This document shows positions 49,728-60,500 of a stretch of 64,000 bases of DNA, in pieces. Position 1 is the stretch's first letter. Each line of letters begins with the position of its first letter. The position numbers and the translations under genes were made by a program. Under the pieces are notes generated by a model. It did not search any database, was not told where the DNA came from, and was given only the letters and a program-made list of their open reading frames with translations. This DNA comes from an uncultured Prevotellaceae bacterium (GTDB lineage: Bacteria > Bacteroidota > Bacteroidia > Bacteroidales > Muribaculaceae). The stretch is from contig CALGGO010000099.1 of NCBI GenBank assembly GCA_937916085.1, positions 58,098 to 122,097 of the forward strand, written 5' to 3'.

Positions 49728-50138
49728 ATGAAAACCGAGAAGCAGATTGAAAAAGACGTTTTCAACGTGGTTAAAGCCACTGTGAGCGACTTTATTTCGG
49801 GGAAGGTATATCGCAAAGGTATGCGCCCCGATGATGCGAGAGGCGAAGATATTGTGGTCTCGTTTCTCACTGGCTACAATCTGCAAGTCCAATCGGGTAT
49901 CGTGAACGTCAACGCCTATGTTCCCGACAAGGCGGTAAGCGGCTACCAAACAAAGGTCCAGGACATCAAGCGTCTTGACGCTTTGGAAGCAAAGATTATC
50001 AGCGTATTCGAGAACATTGAGAATGACGAGTATGATTTTGCTATCGAGGACACTCCAGTGACAGACTCGGTCGAGGGCATAGAAGAACACTACATCAATT
50101 TCAGAGTAAAATTCAGACGTATAACTATTAATGATTGA
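49728..50138 (+). CDS. tail terminator / completion protein
   Basis: 136 residues, alpha/beta (EKQIEKDVFNVVKATVSDFI; ISVFENIENDEYDFAIEDTP), in the place and size range of SPP1 gp17/HK97-type tail terminators, which cap the finished tail tube. Assigned by order. Confidence 0.65.
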   Translation: MKTEKQIEKDVFNVVKATVSDFISGKVYRKGMRPDDARGEDIVVSFLTGYNLQVQSGIVNVNAYVPDKAVSGYQTKVQDIKRLDALEAKIISVFENIENDEYDFAIEDTPVTDSVEGIEEHYINFRVKFRRITIND

Positions 50139-50143
50139 ACACT

Positions 50144-50689
50144 ATGGCTAAAATTATTATGGCGTGGAGCAAGTGTAAAGTAGAGTTCGGTCCTACCGGA
50201 GAGAACGATGCTTTTGCTTCTTCACTCACCAATGTTGGAACAATCAAGAATCAGACCACCGCTCTCACAGCAGAGGATGGTGATACGCTCCAAGCAATCG
50301 CTACGGGCGGCGAGGTCGTTGCCGAGGAAGTGAACGAGGGAACACTCCAGCTTGAAACCACTATCATCGAGCCTACCAATGAACTGCTTACCGCACTGAA
50401 TATCGGTAAGACGGCTGACGGCGAGTTCCATGTCAAGACCCACGTCGTGGCAGGTGACTACTCGGTTAAGGTAACTCCCAAGAATGCAGGTGCAGTCGGC
50501 ATCAAGGCTCCCGTGTCTCACATCAGCGTTGCTCCCTCTTTCGGTGAGGACACTGGTAACGAGTTGAAGCTCACCTTCAAAATCTCGAAGACCACGGGCG
50601 TTCCCGAGACCCCTGCCGAAGGCAACAATCCAGCAGTTGACAACAACTATTGGTACAGCCGTTTCACCACCACTTCGGCACTTTCTTGA
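50144..50689 (+). CDS. major tail tube protein
   Basis: 181 residues from the ATG at 50144, beta-rich and Gly/Thr-rich (AFASSLTNVGTIKNQTTALT; VNEGTLQLETTIIEPTNELL). It is followed by a strong terminator, as expected for the most abundant tail protein, and then by the two tail chaperone genes. Assigned by order, length and composition. Confidence 0.75.
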   Translation: MAKIIMAWSKCKVEFGPTGENDAFASSLTNVGTIKNQTTALTAEDGDTLQAIATGGEVVAEEVNEGTLQLETTIIEPTNELLTALNIGKTADGEFHVKTHVVAGDYSVKVTPKNAGAVGIKAPVSHISVAPSFGEDTGNELKLTFKISKTTGVPETPAEGNNPAVDNNYWYSRFTTTSALS

Positions 50690-50738
50690 TGCGCCCCGCT
50701 CGCATAGCCGCATAGTTGGCTTGAGCGGCATTTCAGCT

Positions 50739-50776
50739 AACAAGGCGGCTCTCTTATGAGGTCCGCCTTGTTCTAT
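50739..50776 (+). terminator. terminator after the tail tube gene
   Basis: Perfect 10-bp stem AACAAGGCGG (50739-50748) / CCGCCTTGTT (50763-50772), followed by CTATAT. It probably attenuates transcription into the chaperone and tape-measure genes, setting protein ratios. Confidence 0.75.
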
Positions 50777-50821
50777 ATCATTCAGAATAAAAACGCTCTC
50801 AAAACACAAATAATCGCTTTT

Positions 50822-51385
50822 ATGGAAGATAAACAGAGTATCGAGCAAAAGACCGCCACCGCCATTCTCGAAAGCAGCGAGGTGACGATCAACATAAACG
50901 GCAAGGAGTACACACTCGGCAAGCCGTCAGTCGCAACCATAATCTTGGCGGCTCAATACGTTGCCGAGTTGCCCGAGTTCTCGGTGCGAGCCGACAGTGC
51001 AGAAATCGTCTTGTCGGTGATGAAGTATGCCAACAAGATGAAAGCACTCGGCAAGGTGTTATCTGTGCTTATTTTGGGCGCAGAGCGAGTTTTGCAGCAC
51101 AGACGAGTGTCTATATGTTCTGGACAGAGAAAGTCGCTCAATTCGCTCCTAAACCGCTTTTTCGGCAAAAAGGACACCATGTTAGAGGTTGACTACCTCG
51201 CTGAACAGATTTTGTTAAGCATGAACCCCGTTGAAATGGCTGGCTATATCAGCGGTAGGCTCATTGCGCAAGACATCAATGGTTTTTTCGTGCTTACCAC
51301 TTCGCTCAAGAGAGAGGGCAACATTCTCGCTCCAACAAACGAAAGCGAAGTGGAAAGCCAAACGACTCAATCTGGGCAGCAGTAA
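50822..51385 (+). CDS. tail assembly chaperone (first frame)
   Basis: 187 residues from the ATG at 50822 (EDKQSIEQKTATAILESSEV). An upstream in-frame stretch lies in the terminator and is rejected. It lies between the tail tube and tape measure, the place of lambda gpG-type chaperones that coat the tape measure during tail assembly. The last base of its stop overlaps the ATG of the second frame (TAATG). Confidence 0.7.
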   Translation: MEDKQSIEQKTATAILESSEVTININGKEYTLGKPSVATIILAAQYVAELPEFSVRADSAEIVLSVMKYANKMKALGKVLSVLILGAERVLQHRRVSICSGQRKSLNSLLNRFFGKKDTMLEVDYLAEQILLSMNPVEMAGYISGRLIAQDINGFFVLTTSLKREGNILAPTNESEVESQTTQSGQQ

Positions 51386-51585
51386 TGGGGATGTGCAAGA
51401 CGCTGGGCGTCACTCCCGATTATGTGCTGAATATGACTTATGAGAATTTCCTCATGTATGGCTATGCCACTCCTACCTATGACACAGACGAAGATGAAAA
51501 CAAAAATTGGGACGCTTCTAAAGATGCCAACAATCCCGACATTTTTGAGGTCGAGGGGGAGGAGGAATTTGTTAAATCATTCTAA
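51385..51585 (+). CDS. tail assembly chaperone (second frame, GT-type)
   Basis: 66 residues (TLGVTPDYVLNMTYENFLMY, then an acidic Asp/Asn-rich region). It overlaps the first chaperone by one base. In many siphophages the second frame is reached by programmed -1 frameshifting, but I see no slippery heptamer near the junction, so reinitiation at TAATG is more likely here. Confidence 0.7.
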   Translation: MGMCKTLGVTPDYVLNMTYENFLMYGYATPTYDTDEDENKNWDASKDANNPDIFEVEGEEEFVKSF

Positions 51586-51604
51586 CACTTAAAACATCTA
51601 CGAA

Positions 51605-54600
51605 ATGAACAACGAAGGCGGTAGAGTGAATTTTGAAGCTGCGATGGATACCTCGCAGTTTCAGCGTTCACGGCAAGAGGTAATACACGGCTTTGAGCAG
51701 ATAGGCCAGAGTGCAGTCGAGAACGGCAAGCAGATTGACGACATGTTCAAGGGAGTGGAACAGTCGGTCATGAAGCTCGCTGCCACTATCGGCTTGGGTA
51801 TGGGTCTGAAAGAGTTTGCAAACCAAGTCATTGAGACCCGAGGACAATTCCAGCAACTCAATCTTGCATTTGAAACTATGCTCGGTTCAGCCGACAAAGC
51901 CAACGTGCTTTTCTCTGAACTTGTGGACCTTGCCGCCAAGACTCCCTTTGACCTGCTTGGTGTGGCGAACGGAGCCAAGCAGTTGCTCGCTTACGGACTC
52001 GCAGCAGAGGACGTGAATGAAACGATGCGTAGGCTCGGTGACATCGCCGCTGGCTTGTCGCTCCCCCTCAATGATATTGTCTATCTGTTTGGTACGACAA
52101 TGACACAGGGTCGCTTGTTTACGCGAGATATATACCAGTTCCAGGGCAGGGGCATTCCTCTCGTCGATGAGTTGGCGAAGAAGTTTGGCGTAGCCAAGAA
52201 CGAGATTATGGAAATGACCACCGCAGGCAAGATTGGCTTCGAGGAAGTTAAAGAGGCTATCTGGAATATGACCAACGAAGGTGGCCGTTTTGGTGGTCTT
52301 ATGGAGAAACAAGCGACTACTGTTACAGGTCGATTGGAGAACGTCAAAGATGCTATTGACGTGATGTTTAACAAAATTGGCGAAGCGAACGAGGGTCTAA
52401 TTTATAGTGGCATAGAGTTCGTGGGTGACCTCGTTAATCATTGGGAAGATGTAGTCAAAGTGTTGCGAGATGTGGTCTTAACTTATGGTGTTGTTAAGGC
52501 TGCGGTTATGGCAAATGCCGCAATCACGTCAGCTCTAATCAATCAGCAGATTATTCAGTATCAGGCTCTGCTTGGTACCAAGAAAGCCAATCTCGATGCA
52601 GATCTTGCCGCCAAGGTTGCGACGGGAGCGGTTACTGCATCGAAAGCGCAGGAGTTGCAAGCCATTCGTGCTGCTATCGCTGCCAAGATACAAGAAATGC
52701 AGGTGGACTTACAAAAAGCAAGAGTGATAGAAGCCAATGCGAGAACAGAGTATCGCCTTGCTGTTCAGAAGCGCCAACAAGCACAAATCAACATGGCTCT
52801 TGCGCAATCGCAAGTGAATGTCGCAATTCGAGAGGGGAACGCAGAAGCCGCTGCTGCAGCAAAACGTGAAGCCGCTACCGCAAAAATGGAATTGCAAAGT
52901 GCAAAATTAGAAGTAAACACCGCAAAGAAGAATTTGAGTGCCGCCACCTCTCAACGAGTTGCAGCATCAACCGCTCTCGAAACATTTCAAACCAAAGCAA
53001 ATACTGTTGCCCAAGGTGCAAATGCGAAAGCAACAACCTTGCTCGCAGTTGCCAATCGTGGCTTGAAAAAGGCTCTTGACTCCGTTAAACTTGCTGCAGC
53101 CACCAATCCATTCACTTTCTGGCTCTCTGTTATCTCGATACTCGTCGGAGCGGTTATGACACTTACTGATGCCTTTGGTGGTTTTGGCGATGAGGTTGAC
53201 GCAGTTAGTGAGGCAACTGAACGGGCGAATACTAACATCGCTGAAAACACCAATAAGATTGACTCACTCTTTATTATGCTTGAGCATACAAACAAAGGGA
53301 CAAAGACGCATCAAGAGGCGGTTGATGCCCTCTGTGATATATATGAGCAATACGGCATAAAAATAGATGATGAGCAAGACAAATTAGAGCAGCTAAATCT
53401 ATTGCGTGATGAGGTTATTCGTAAAATCAAAGAGGAAGCCGAGGAAAAGCGAAAAATCGCCGTTTTCTCCGGCTACGAGGATGCTATTGCGCAAGAGATT
53501 GAATTGCTAAAAAAACGCCTCCAAGAAGGATATAAGAGTGCAGAGTGGGAAGGTTCTGGCGTTCTCGATGATTGGGATGCTAAAGAAGCGCAAAAGCGTG
53601 CCGATTCAATAAAGGAAATCATAGCGGGCATAATTGAGAGCGAAACAGAACAGCTTCGTGAATTTGCAGCAAAGCAGGGCGGGTTGACTCCAGAGCAAAT
53701 GAGCGCTTATGTAGAGAAAATCAAGGAGCAGGTCCGCAAGGCAGAAGAACAACTTGGCCTTGATGCCGACTATAGGCCAGGGCAGAGGTATGATGCTATG
53801 ATGGGAGAGTCGGTGGATTATGACACATGGCTCGACTTGGATTATGATAGCATCATTAACGACTACATCAACGCCACTATCAAGTATACCAATGCCCGTG
53901 ATGAATTATCTGAATCAATGAGAGATAACGCATCGGCATCAGAAGAAGTAACCGAAGCAGTTGACTATGAGAAGATGTCGTTTGAGGAATTATATAATGC
54001 TGCCTATGGCGCAGAGCAACAGATTAACGCTATCGACAAATCAAGTGCCGCTCCTTTCTTCGACACTACTTCGCTCGACAACCTAATCTCGCAGCAACAG
54101 ATTGCCCTCAATAACATGATGTATCTCGGTGGCAAGATACAAGGTGGTTATGGTTTTGCTTGGCAGAACCCTTTGAACCCATCACCATTCTTGCCGGGCG
54201 GTAGAACACCGAAACTGAATTTCAGCACCAATTCGTTTTATGGCGGCAATAGGTGGGGAATAGGTTTTAACCCGAATGGCTTTGGCTCGAAACTTGGTCC
54301 GGGTGTTGGTACCTATGCGACGACTCCAACGAAATCGCCAAGAGATATTATCGAAGAGAAAATGCGCAACGCTCCCACCATGACGCGTGGAGAGAGGAAA
54401 AAGTTAAAGCAAGAAATTCACTCCATGCGTGATAATTATGTTCCAGGGTCTGCCGACGATAAGCGATTGGAACTATGGGAGAGCCAACTCGATGATAGCG
54501 GAAGAAAAGGCAAGAAAGGTGGTGGCAAGAAAGGTGGTGGCAAAACCGAAAATCCCGAGGAGCGCAAAATGGCTATCGATAAAGAGGAGCTGTCACTCAA

Positions 54601-57151
54601 TAAACTTATTGAGCAGCAAGCCGAGGAGCGTCGTAGGCTTGACGAGGACTTGGCTATGCAAGAGTGGCAGAACCGCATCAATCTCATGGAAGAAGGTGCG
54701 GAGAAGCAACGAGAGCAAAGAGATTACGACTTCAAGCGTGACCAGATTCAACTCCAGCGCCAACGGCAGCAGGAGATTGACAATGAGATTGCACGCCAAA
54801 AGGCTCTCTTTGATGAGCAGGAGCGAGTCAAGAAAACCAAAGACAAGAAATATGTCGTCAAGAATTTCGACGAGAAAGACGTTGACAAAACTGTTATCGA
54901 CCAAATCAACGCCCGCTATGACGCTCTCGACAAGCAAGCCGAGCAGCGACACGACAAGGCTATTCGTGATGAGTTGCGCAGCCAGCAAGAGGCGATGAAC
55001 AACTATCTCAAAGAGTACGGCACCTATCAGCAGCAGAGGCTGGCTATCGCCCGAGAGTACTCCCGAAAGATAGCCGAAGCGACCACCGAGGGCGACAAGC
55101 GCAGGCTGGAGAAAGAGCGTGATGCCGCGCTCGCCAGAGTAAACCTAAAAGCTATCAAAGCCAACATTGATTGGAGTAGCGTTTTCGGTGATTTCAGCGG
55201 CATGATGCAGCAGGAGTTGAAGGGCAATCTTGAAGCGTTGCGAGCCTATATGCGCTCCGATGAGTTCAAGGGCATGAAACCCGAGGACCAAAAACAGATT
55301 GTTGATGCCGTGGAGAAGCTGCAAGATGCCGTAGGCGGCGATTTTGGCGGTTTCTCCCTCTCGAAGATAGGCGAACTCACTGACGACTTCCAGCGTGCTC
55401 AAAACGCTTTAATTGCGGCTCGCCAGAAAGAGGAAATTGCATACAACAATCTCGACCAAGCACAGAAGAATTACGACAAAGCACTGGCCAGCGGAACGAA
55501 AGAGGAAATCCAAGCTGCGAGCTTGCGGCTCGGTTCGGCTCGCCTTGTTGCCGATGTCAGTTCTCTGGCGGTCCAGACTGCGGAGAATAATTATTCCGCC
55601 GCAGCCAACCTATTACACGATGCCACACAAAAAGCGGTCACCGCTATCGACGGAGTTTCCAATGCCTTGCAGAACATCAAAAGCGGCTCATTGAGGACCG
55701 CCTATTCGGGCATCAAGCAGTTGTCTGGCACGCTATCAACTGTCTTTACGGGAGCCACATCCAAGCTGCTTTCCAAGATTTCTGACGCAATGGGAAGCGG
55801 TATCGGAGAAATCATCAGTGCCGCACTTGGGCTTCTCGACATTCTGAAAGACGGAATCGGTAGCCTGATAGCCGACCTAACCGATTTGGTGTTCAATGCA
55901 GTTAACGGCTTGCTCTCCGACATCTTTAGCGGAGACATCGTGATGAAGCCTCTCAAAAGCATCGCAAGCGGCTTGTTCGGTCTGTTCGATACACTTTCTT
56001 TCGGTGGACTGAGTAGCTTGTTCGGTGGCAACGAGAGGCAGGTTAAAGAGGTTATTGATGAACTCACCGCATCGAACAAGGCTCTGGAGTTTTCTATTGA
56101 CCGACTCACAAAGGTTATGGAGGAGACCGCTGGAGCCGAAGCGACAAAAGCCTATGAGACCGCCAAGGCCAATCTCGAACAATCGCAAGCCAATACGCAG
56201 ACTATGATGCAAGCTGCCGCTGGCGAGTACAAAAGTGGTATCTTCGGTATCGGTGGCAAGCATTCTGCTGGCTATCACATCGACAAGGAATTGTCTGCTG
56301 CCGATTGGCAACGAATCAGCCAAATCACTGGCAAGAGCGTGCGCAACGCAGGTGACTTCTTCAACCTAACATCAGAAGAAATGGGAAAGGTTGCCGCCAA
56401 CGCTGCCGACCTATGGGGTAAGATTCAGAAGGCTGCGGCCGATGGAGCGCACGACGTGTCGGAATATATGGATGAATACATCGAGTATTACGACAAACTT
56501 ATTGAGTTACAGAACGAGTACAACGAAACTGTTACCAACATTAGTTTCGACGATGCCAAGAGCGGACTCATGGACTTGCTGAAATCATCAACTACCGGCA
56601 TCGCCGACATGAATAAGCGGTTGAATGAATACATGCGTGACGCTATCTTGAACTATCTCGTCAACTCTCCCTTGAAGCAGTCGCTCCAAGATTGGTATGG
56701 CGATTTTGCGGCCGCTATGAGCGACGGAGTTCTCACAGAGTTGGAGAAACAAGGCTTACAAGATAGATACCGCCAAATCTACGAGAAAGGCGTTGAAACG
56801 AGAGATGCTGCCCTCGCTGCGGCTGGCTTATCTCTCGACGATGAGTATTCACAAGATAGCACCAAGGGCGGTTTCGCCACTGCGAGCCAAGATAGTATAG
56901 ACCAATTGAATGGTCGCTTTTCAGCCATTCAGATGTCTGCGGTCCACATTGAGGAAATGATGAGCACGCAGATTGTGAACACTACGCTTGTCGCTGCTAA
57001 AATCAGCGAGAATAGCAACCGAGTGTCAGACATCGTAAATCTCATGGTTATCTGCAATAGCAGCCTTGAAGCGATTGTCAAGAACACCAAGGAACTATAT
57101 GGTATTCGAGAAGATATTGCATCAATCAAACGTAACACCGATAAACTATGA
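51605..57151 (+). CDS. tape measure protein
   Basis: 1848 residues. The N-terminal TMP domain is clear (FETMLGSADKANVLFSELVD, LAAKTPFDLLGVANGAKQLL, GDIAAGLSLPLNDIVYLFGT, FQGRGIPLVDELAKKFGVAK). Long Ala/Gln-rich coiled coils (about 340-490) lead to a hydrophobic segment (about 500-525, FWLSVISILVGAVMTLTDAF) and a Gly/Lys linker near 965-980 (KGKKGGGKKGGGK). More coils follow, then a second hydrophobic region near 1390-1470 and C-terminal coils. It sets tail length; about 1.5 A per residue would give a tail near 270 nm. No lysozyme or peptidase motif noticed. Confidence 0.95.
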   Translation: MNNEGGRVNFEAAMDTSQFQRSRQEVIHGFEQIGQSAVENGKQIDDMFKGVEQSVMKLAATIGLGMGLKEFANQVIETRGQFQQLNLAFETMLGSADKANVLFSELVDLAAKTPFDLLGVANGAKQLLAYGLAAEDVNETMRRLGDIAAGLSLPLNDIVYLFGTTMTQGRLFTRDIYQFQGRGIPLVDELAKKFGVAKNEIMEMTTAGKIGFEEVKEAIWNMTNEGGRFGGLMEKQATTVTGRLENVKDAIDVMFNKIGEANEGLIYSGIEFVGDLVNHWEDVVKVLRDVVLTYGVVKAAVMANAAITSALINQQIIQYQALLGTKKANLDADLAAKVATGAVTASKAQELQAIRAAIAAKIQEMQVDLQKARVIEANARTEYRLAVQKRQQAQINMALAQSQVNVAIREGNAEAAAAAKREAATAKMELQSAKLEVNTAKKNLSAATSQRVAASTALETFQTKANTVAQGANAKATTLLAVANRGLKKALDSVKLAAATNPFTFWLSVISILVGAVMTLTDAFGGFGDEVDAVSEATERANTNIAENTNKIDSLFIMLEHTNKGTKTHQEAVDALCDIYEQYGIKIDDEQDKLEQLNLLRDEVIRKIKEEAEEKRKIAVFSGYEDAIAQEIELLKKRLQEGYKSAEWEGSGVLDDWDAKEAQKRADSIKEIIAGIIESETEQLREFAAKQGGLTPEQMSAYVEKIKEQVRKAEEQLGLDADYRPGQRYDAMMGESVDYDTWLDLDYDSIINDYINATIKYTNARDELSESMRDNASASEEVTEAVDYEKMSFEELYNAAYGAEQQINAIDKSSAAPFFDTTSLDNLISQQQIALNNMMYLGGKIQGGYGFAWQNPLNPSPFLPGGRTPKLNFSTNSFYGGNRWGIGFNPNGFGSKLGPGVGTYATTPTKSPRDIIEEKMRNAPTMTRGERKKLKQEIHSMRDNYVPGSADDKRLELWESQLDDSGRKGKKGGGKKGGGKTENPEERKMAIDKEELSLNKLIEQQAEERRRLDEDLAMQEWQNRINLMEEGAEKQREQRDYDFKRDQIQLQRQRQQEIDNEIARQKALFDEQERVKKTKDKKYVVKNFDEKDVDKTVIDQINARYDALDKQAEQRHDKAIRDELRSQQEAMNNYLKEYGTYQQQRLAIAREYSRKIAEATTEGDKRRLEKERDAALARVNLKAIKANIDWSSVFGDFSGMMQQELKGNLEALRAYMRSDEFKGMKPEDQKQIVDAVEKLQDAVGGDFGGFSLSKIGELTDDFQRAQNALIAARQKEEIAYNNLDQAQKNYDKALASGTKEEIQAASLRLGSARLVADVSSLAVQTAENNYSAAANLLHDATQKAVTAIDGVSNALQNIKSGSLRTAYSGIKQLSGTLSTVFTGATSKLLSKISDAMGSGIGEIISAALGLLDILKDGIGSLIADLTDLVFNAVNGLLSDIFSGDIVMKPLKSIASGLFGLFDTLSFGGLSSLFGGNERQVKEVIDELTASNKALEFSIDRLTKVMEETAGAEATKAYETAKANLEQSQANTQTMMQAAAGEYKSGIFGIGGKHSAGYHIDKELSAADWQRISQITGKSVRNAGDFFNLTSEEMGKVAANAADLWGKIQKAAADGAHDVSEYMDEYIEYYDKLIELQNEYNETVTNISFDDAKSGLMDLLKSSTTGIADMNKRLNEYMRDAILNYLVNSPLKQSLQDWYGDFAAAMSDGVLTELEKQGLQDRYRQIYEKGVETRDAALAAAGLSLDDEYSQDSTKGGFATASQDSIDQLNGRFSAIQMSAVHIEEMMSTQIVNTTLVAAKISENSNRVSDIVNLMVICNSSLEAIVKNTKELYGIREDIASIKRNTDKL

Positions 57152-57564
57152 TTATAGCTGGAGAACTGACAATAAACGGATTTGACGCTTATACTAAATG
57201 GGGCGTCTTTCTCGATGATACGGGCATAGCCAACCTTATGACCCCTGCACCTCTCAAAGAGTATATCACTAACAAGTCACCTCTGCGACATGGCAAAGAA
57301 GTGGTTCCCGTTGCTCCGAAAGTCGATGAGAGAGATGTGACTTTGGTCCTCAATATCGTTGGCAGAACGAGAGAGGTGTTCCTTACTAACTACGCTAATT
57401 TCATAGCGGTATTGCAATCTGGAGACATAACCATTCAGACCCGCTACACCAACGACGTTTACCACATGAAATATGTGTCGTGCCAGCAGTTTAGTTCGTG
57501 GCGAGGCGGTATAGGTAAATTCACGCTCAAACTCAATGAGCCTAACCCGATGAACAGAACATGA
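57148..57564 (+). CDS. distal tail-like small protein
   Basis: 138 residues, beta-rich (LTINGFDAYTKWGVFLDDTG; ERDVTLVLNIVGRTREVFLT). It overlaps tape measure and tail tip genes by 4 bp each. Position between these matches a Dit-type or tail-tip adaptor; the Dit N-terminal fold is plausible from composition but not shown. Confidence 0.65.
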   Translation: MIIAGELTINGFDAYTKWGVFLDDTGIANLMTPAPLKEYITNKSPLRHGKEVVPVAPKVDERDVTLVLNIVGRTREVFLTNYANFIAVLQSGDITIQTRYTNDVYHMKYVSCQQFSSWRGGIGKFTLKLNEPNPMNRT

Positions 57565-60500
57565 AGATTTACTCAAAAAACGGAACAGAGATTATCGACG
57601 TGGCTCTCAATGACACCTGCACTTGGCGCAAGGAGTTGATGAGCGAGGAATATGTATTGCTCACGTTCTCGACCGCCGATGTGCTGCCTATCAAGAAAGG
57701 GTGCTATGTAAACACCGATTTCGGCAATGGGCGGTACGAGATTGTATCTGTCGACAAGCCAAAATACAACACTACTACTGGCGGTTATGAGTACGAACAG
57801 AAATTCCATGCTGTATGGGAGAAGTGGAAGCAACATATTCTGTTCTATGACCGCCAAAACGGAAACTTTGAGAAGTCGTGGTCGCTGACATCATCGCCAG
57901 CCTACTTCCTCTCTATCGTAATCAGCAACCTTGAAGCTGCAGGGCTTGGCACATATACCTTTGTAGCTGACGAGGAAATTTCAACCGAAATCAAGAACAT
58001 CACCTTTGACGGAGTTTCGATTTTTGACGCTCTGAATTCCATAGCGGAAGCATGGGATATAGAGTGGTGGGTGGAAGATCACGTCATACGCATAGGAAAG
58101 TGCGAGTTCGGGACCGCCATTGATTTCGAGATTGGCGACGTGGTTAGCGATATGCAGGCAAACGTCAGCGGTGGCGATTACGCCACTCGTATCTACGTGT
58201 TTGGTTCTACCCGTAACCTACCCACAAACTATCGAGGAGAGCAAAATAACGCCGTTGTAGAGGGTGTTGTAGAGAAGCGTCTTGCCCTACCGAGTGGTAT
58301 AGACCACATCGACGCTTGGGAGAACCTTGCTCCAGAAGATGTGATTGAAGCGGTTATTATCAACGATGATATTTACCCAAGGCGAGTAGGCACTATCAGC
58401 AACGTAACTACCAAGCAATACAACGACACCATAACGAATGACGATGGCTCTACCACGCAAGAGCAGTGGAACGCTTATCGCTACAAAGATAGCGGTCTCA
58501 CGTTCAGCAAAGATTATGTTCTGCCTGGAGTGGAGTTGCGCATCGTGTTTCAGACCGGCACGCTCGCAGGTCTGGACTTTGCCGTGAAATTCAATCCCGA
58601 TGCACAAGTCGAAACATCGCCAGCGGCACAGTTATTCGAGATTGTGCGTAACGAGGACTACGGCATCGCTCTCCCCAATGACACCATGCACCCCCAAGTG
58701 GAAGACACCTACATCCTCTATGGCTATGACACCAAGTTTGTGGCTGATACTTTGGTAGGAACAGCCGAGCAGGAATTGCTGGAGTTCGGCCAACAAAAAA
58801 TCATTGAATTGGCGAAGAATGAGAGCGTGTTCTCATGCCCTACCGATCCAGTGCGTTGCGCAGGGTATTCATTTGAGAATGGCGAACTCGTTCACCATGT
58901 AGCCGACGAGGTGGACCTTGATGTAGGCCAATCGGTGCTTTTGCTCAATGACGTGTATTTCGGGAGCGGTGGTAGGCTCTCTCGAGTCAGAGCATTCGAG
59001 AAGAAACTTGACGACATCTTCAACGCCACCTATGAAGTGGGAGATAGCGCAAAGTACTCACATTTCAATTCGCTCGAATCTGAGGTCAAAACTATCTCCT
59101 ATAAGGGTGCAACATTGTTGGGAGGCTCAAACGCCAGCAGCGTGGCTCTAATCAAGCGAAACGACAACACACCGCCTACGGACTACAACGCTTATTCTGC
59201 TGCGAGGTCGCGGCAAGAATTTCTCTCGAAGCAGAGAGTGGACACCGCAGAGGAAATCATCAACTTTGCCAAAGGTCTCCAATCATCTGATTTCGTTGCC
59301 GACGCATCGGGTTTCGGTATCAGAAAGCAGAACGGAAATTGGTATATCGAGGGTGATTTCTTCCACATTCGCAAGAAACTCACTGCCGAGAGTGTGGAGA
59401 TTATGCACTCGTCGCATATCGGTGGCAAGCTGATTGCAACACCCGGAAGCATGGCTGTGGACTCAATAACAATACCCGACGGAGTTCCATATTATCGATG
59501 CTATTTAAAGACCGAAGATAGCGAGGGAAACGAGATTAACAACACCTTTGCCGTGAACGACCTTGCCTATTGCGAAACATTCAACCTCTCTCAATCGTCA
59601 ACTGGCAAAGCGGGCAATCACTTCTTCTGGCGCAAGATTATCGCAGTCGGGACCAACTACATCGACCTCTCTGTGAGCGACTGTGCCGCCGAGAGTGATG
59701 CACCATTGGTGGGAGACAAGATTACTACTCTTGGCAACACCACTGACCCTACACGCCAAAACGCTATCATCATGGCGGGAGCAGGCAACGGAAATCCCTA
59801 TATTCGCATATTCTCGGGCATCAACGACTACTTCTTGCCCGAGCCTGATGCGCAATTGTCGCCAAGCGGCTCTTGGATTAAGGTGACGGACAGCAACGGA
59901 CAAAAGGTGCGTGTCGATACGCTTGTGAGTAGCCTTGAAAACTCATTAGAGCAGGTTAGAGAGCAGAACGACAAGCAGATAGTGATATGGTTTGGCGATG
60001 CCATTCCAACGCTCTCAAACGAGCCAGCAAGCGATTGGTCAACGACCGACCTAAAAGAAGAACATCTGAAAGATATCTACTACAATAAGGGTTACGCAAG
60101 CACAGGCGGTGGTCGTGCTTATTCTTTCGAGAAACAGACCGCCAACGGAGCAACCACCTATTCATGGGTGGAAATAACCGACCATGACGTGCTTATGGCT
60201 CTCGAAGCCGCCAACGCTGCGCAAGATACCGCCGATGGCAAGCGTCGTGTATTTGTATCACGGCCTACCACCAATGACGTGTACGATGTAGGCGACCTAT
60301 GGGTTAATGTCACTTTCCCTCTGCAAGCAGATGGAGAATATGGCGATGCGCAAGGTGTTCAGCATACCTATGAGAACCCGCTCTACGATAACGATATTCT
60401 GCGGTGTGTCACGCCGAAAGCGGCTGGCGCCAATTTCTCCATTGACCATTGGCAACCAGTGCAGAAATTCACATCTACAAAAATCGAGCAGACCGCCAAT

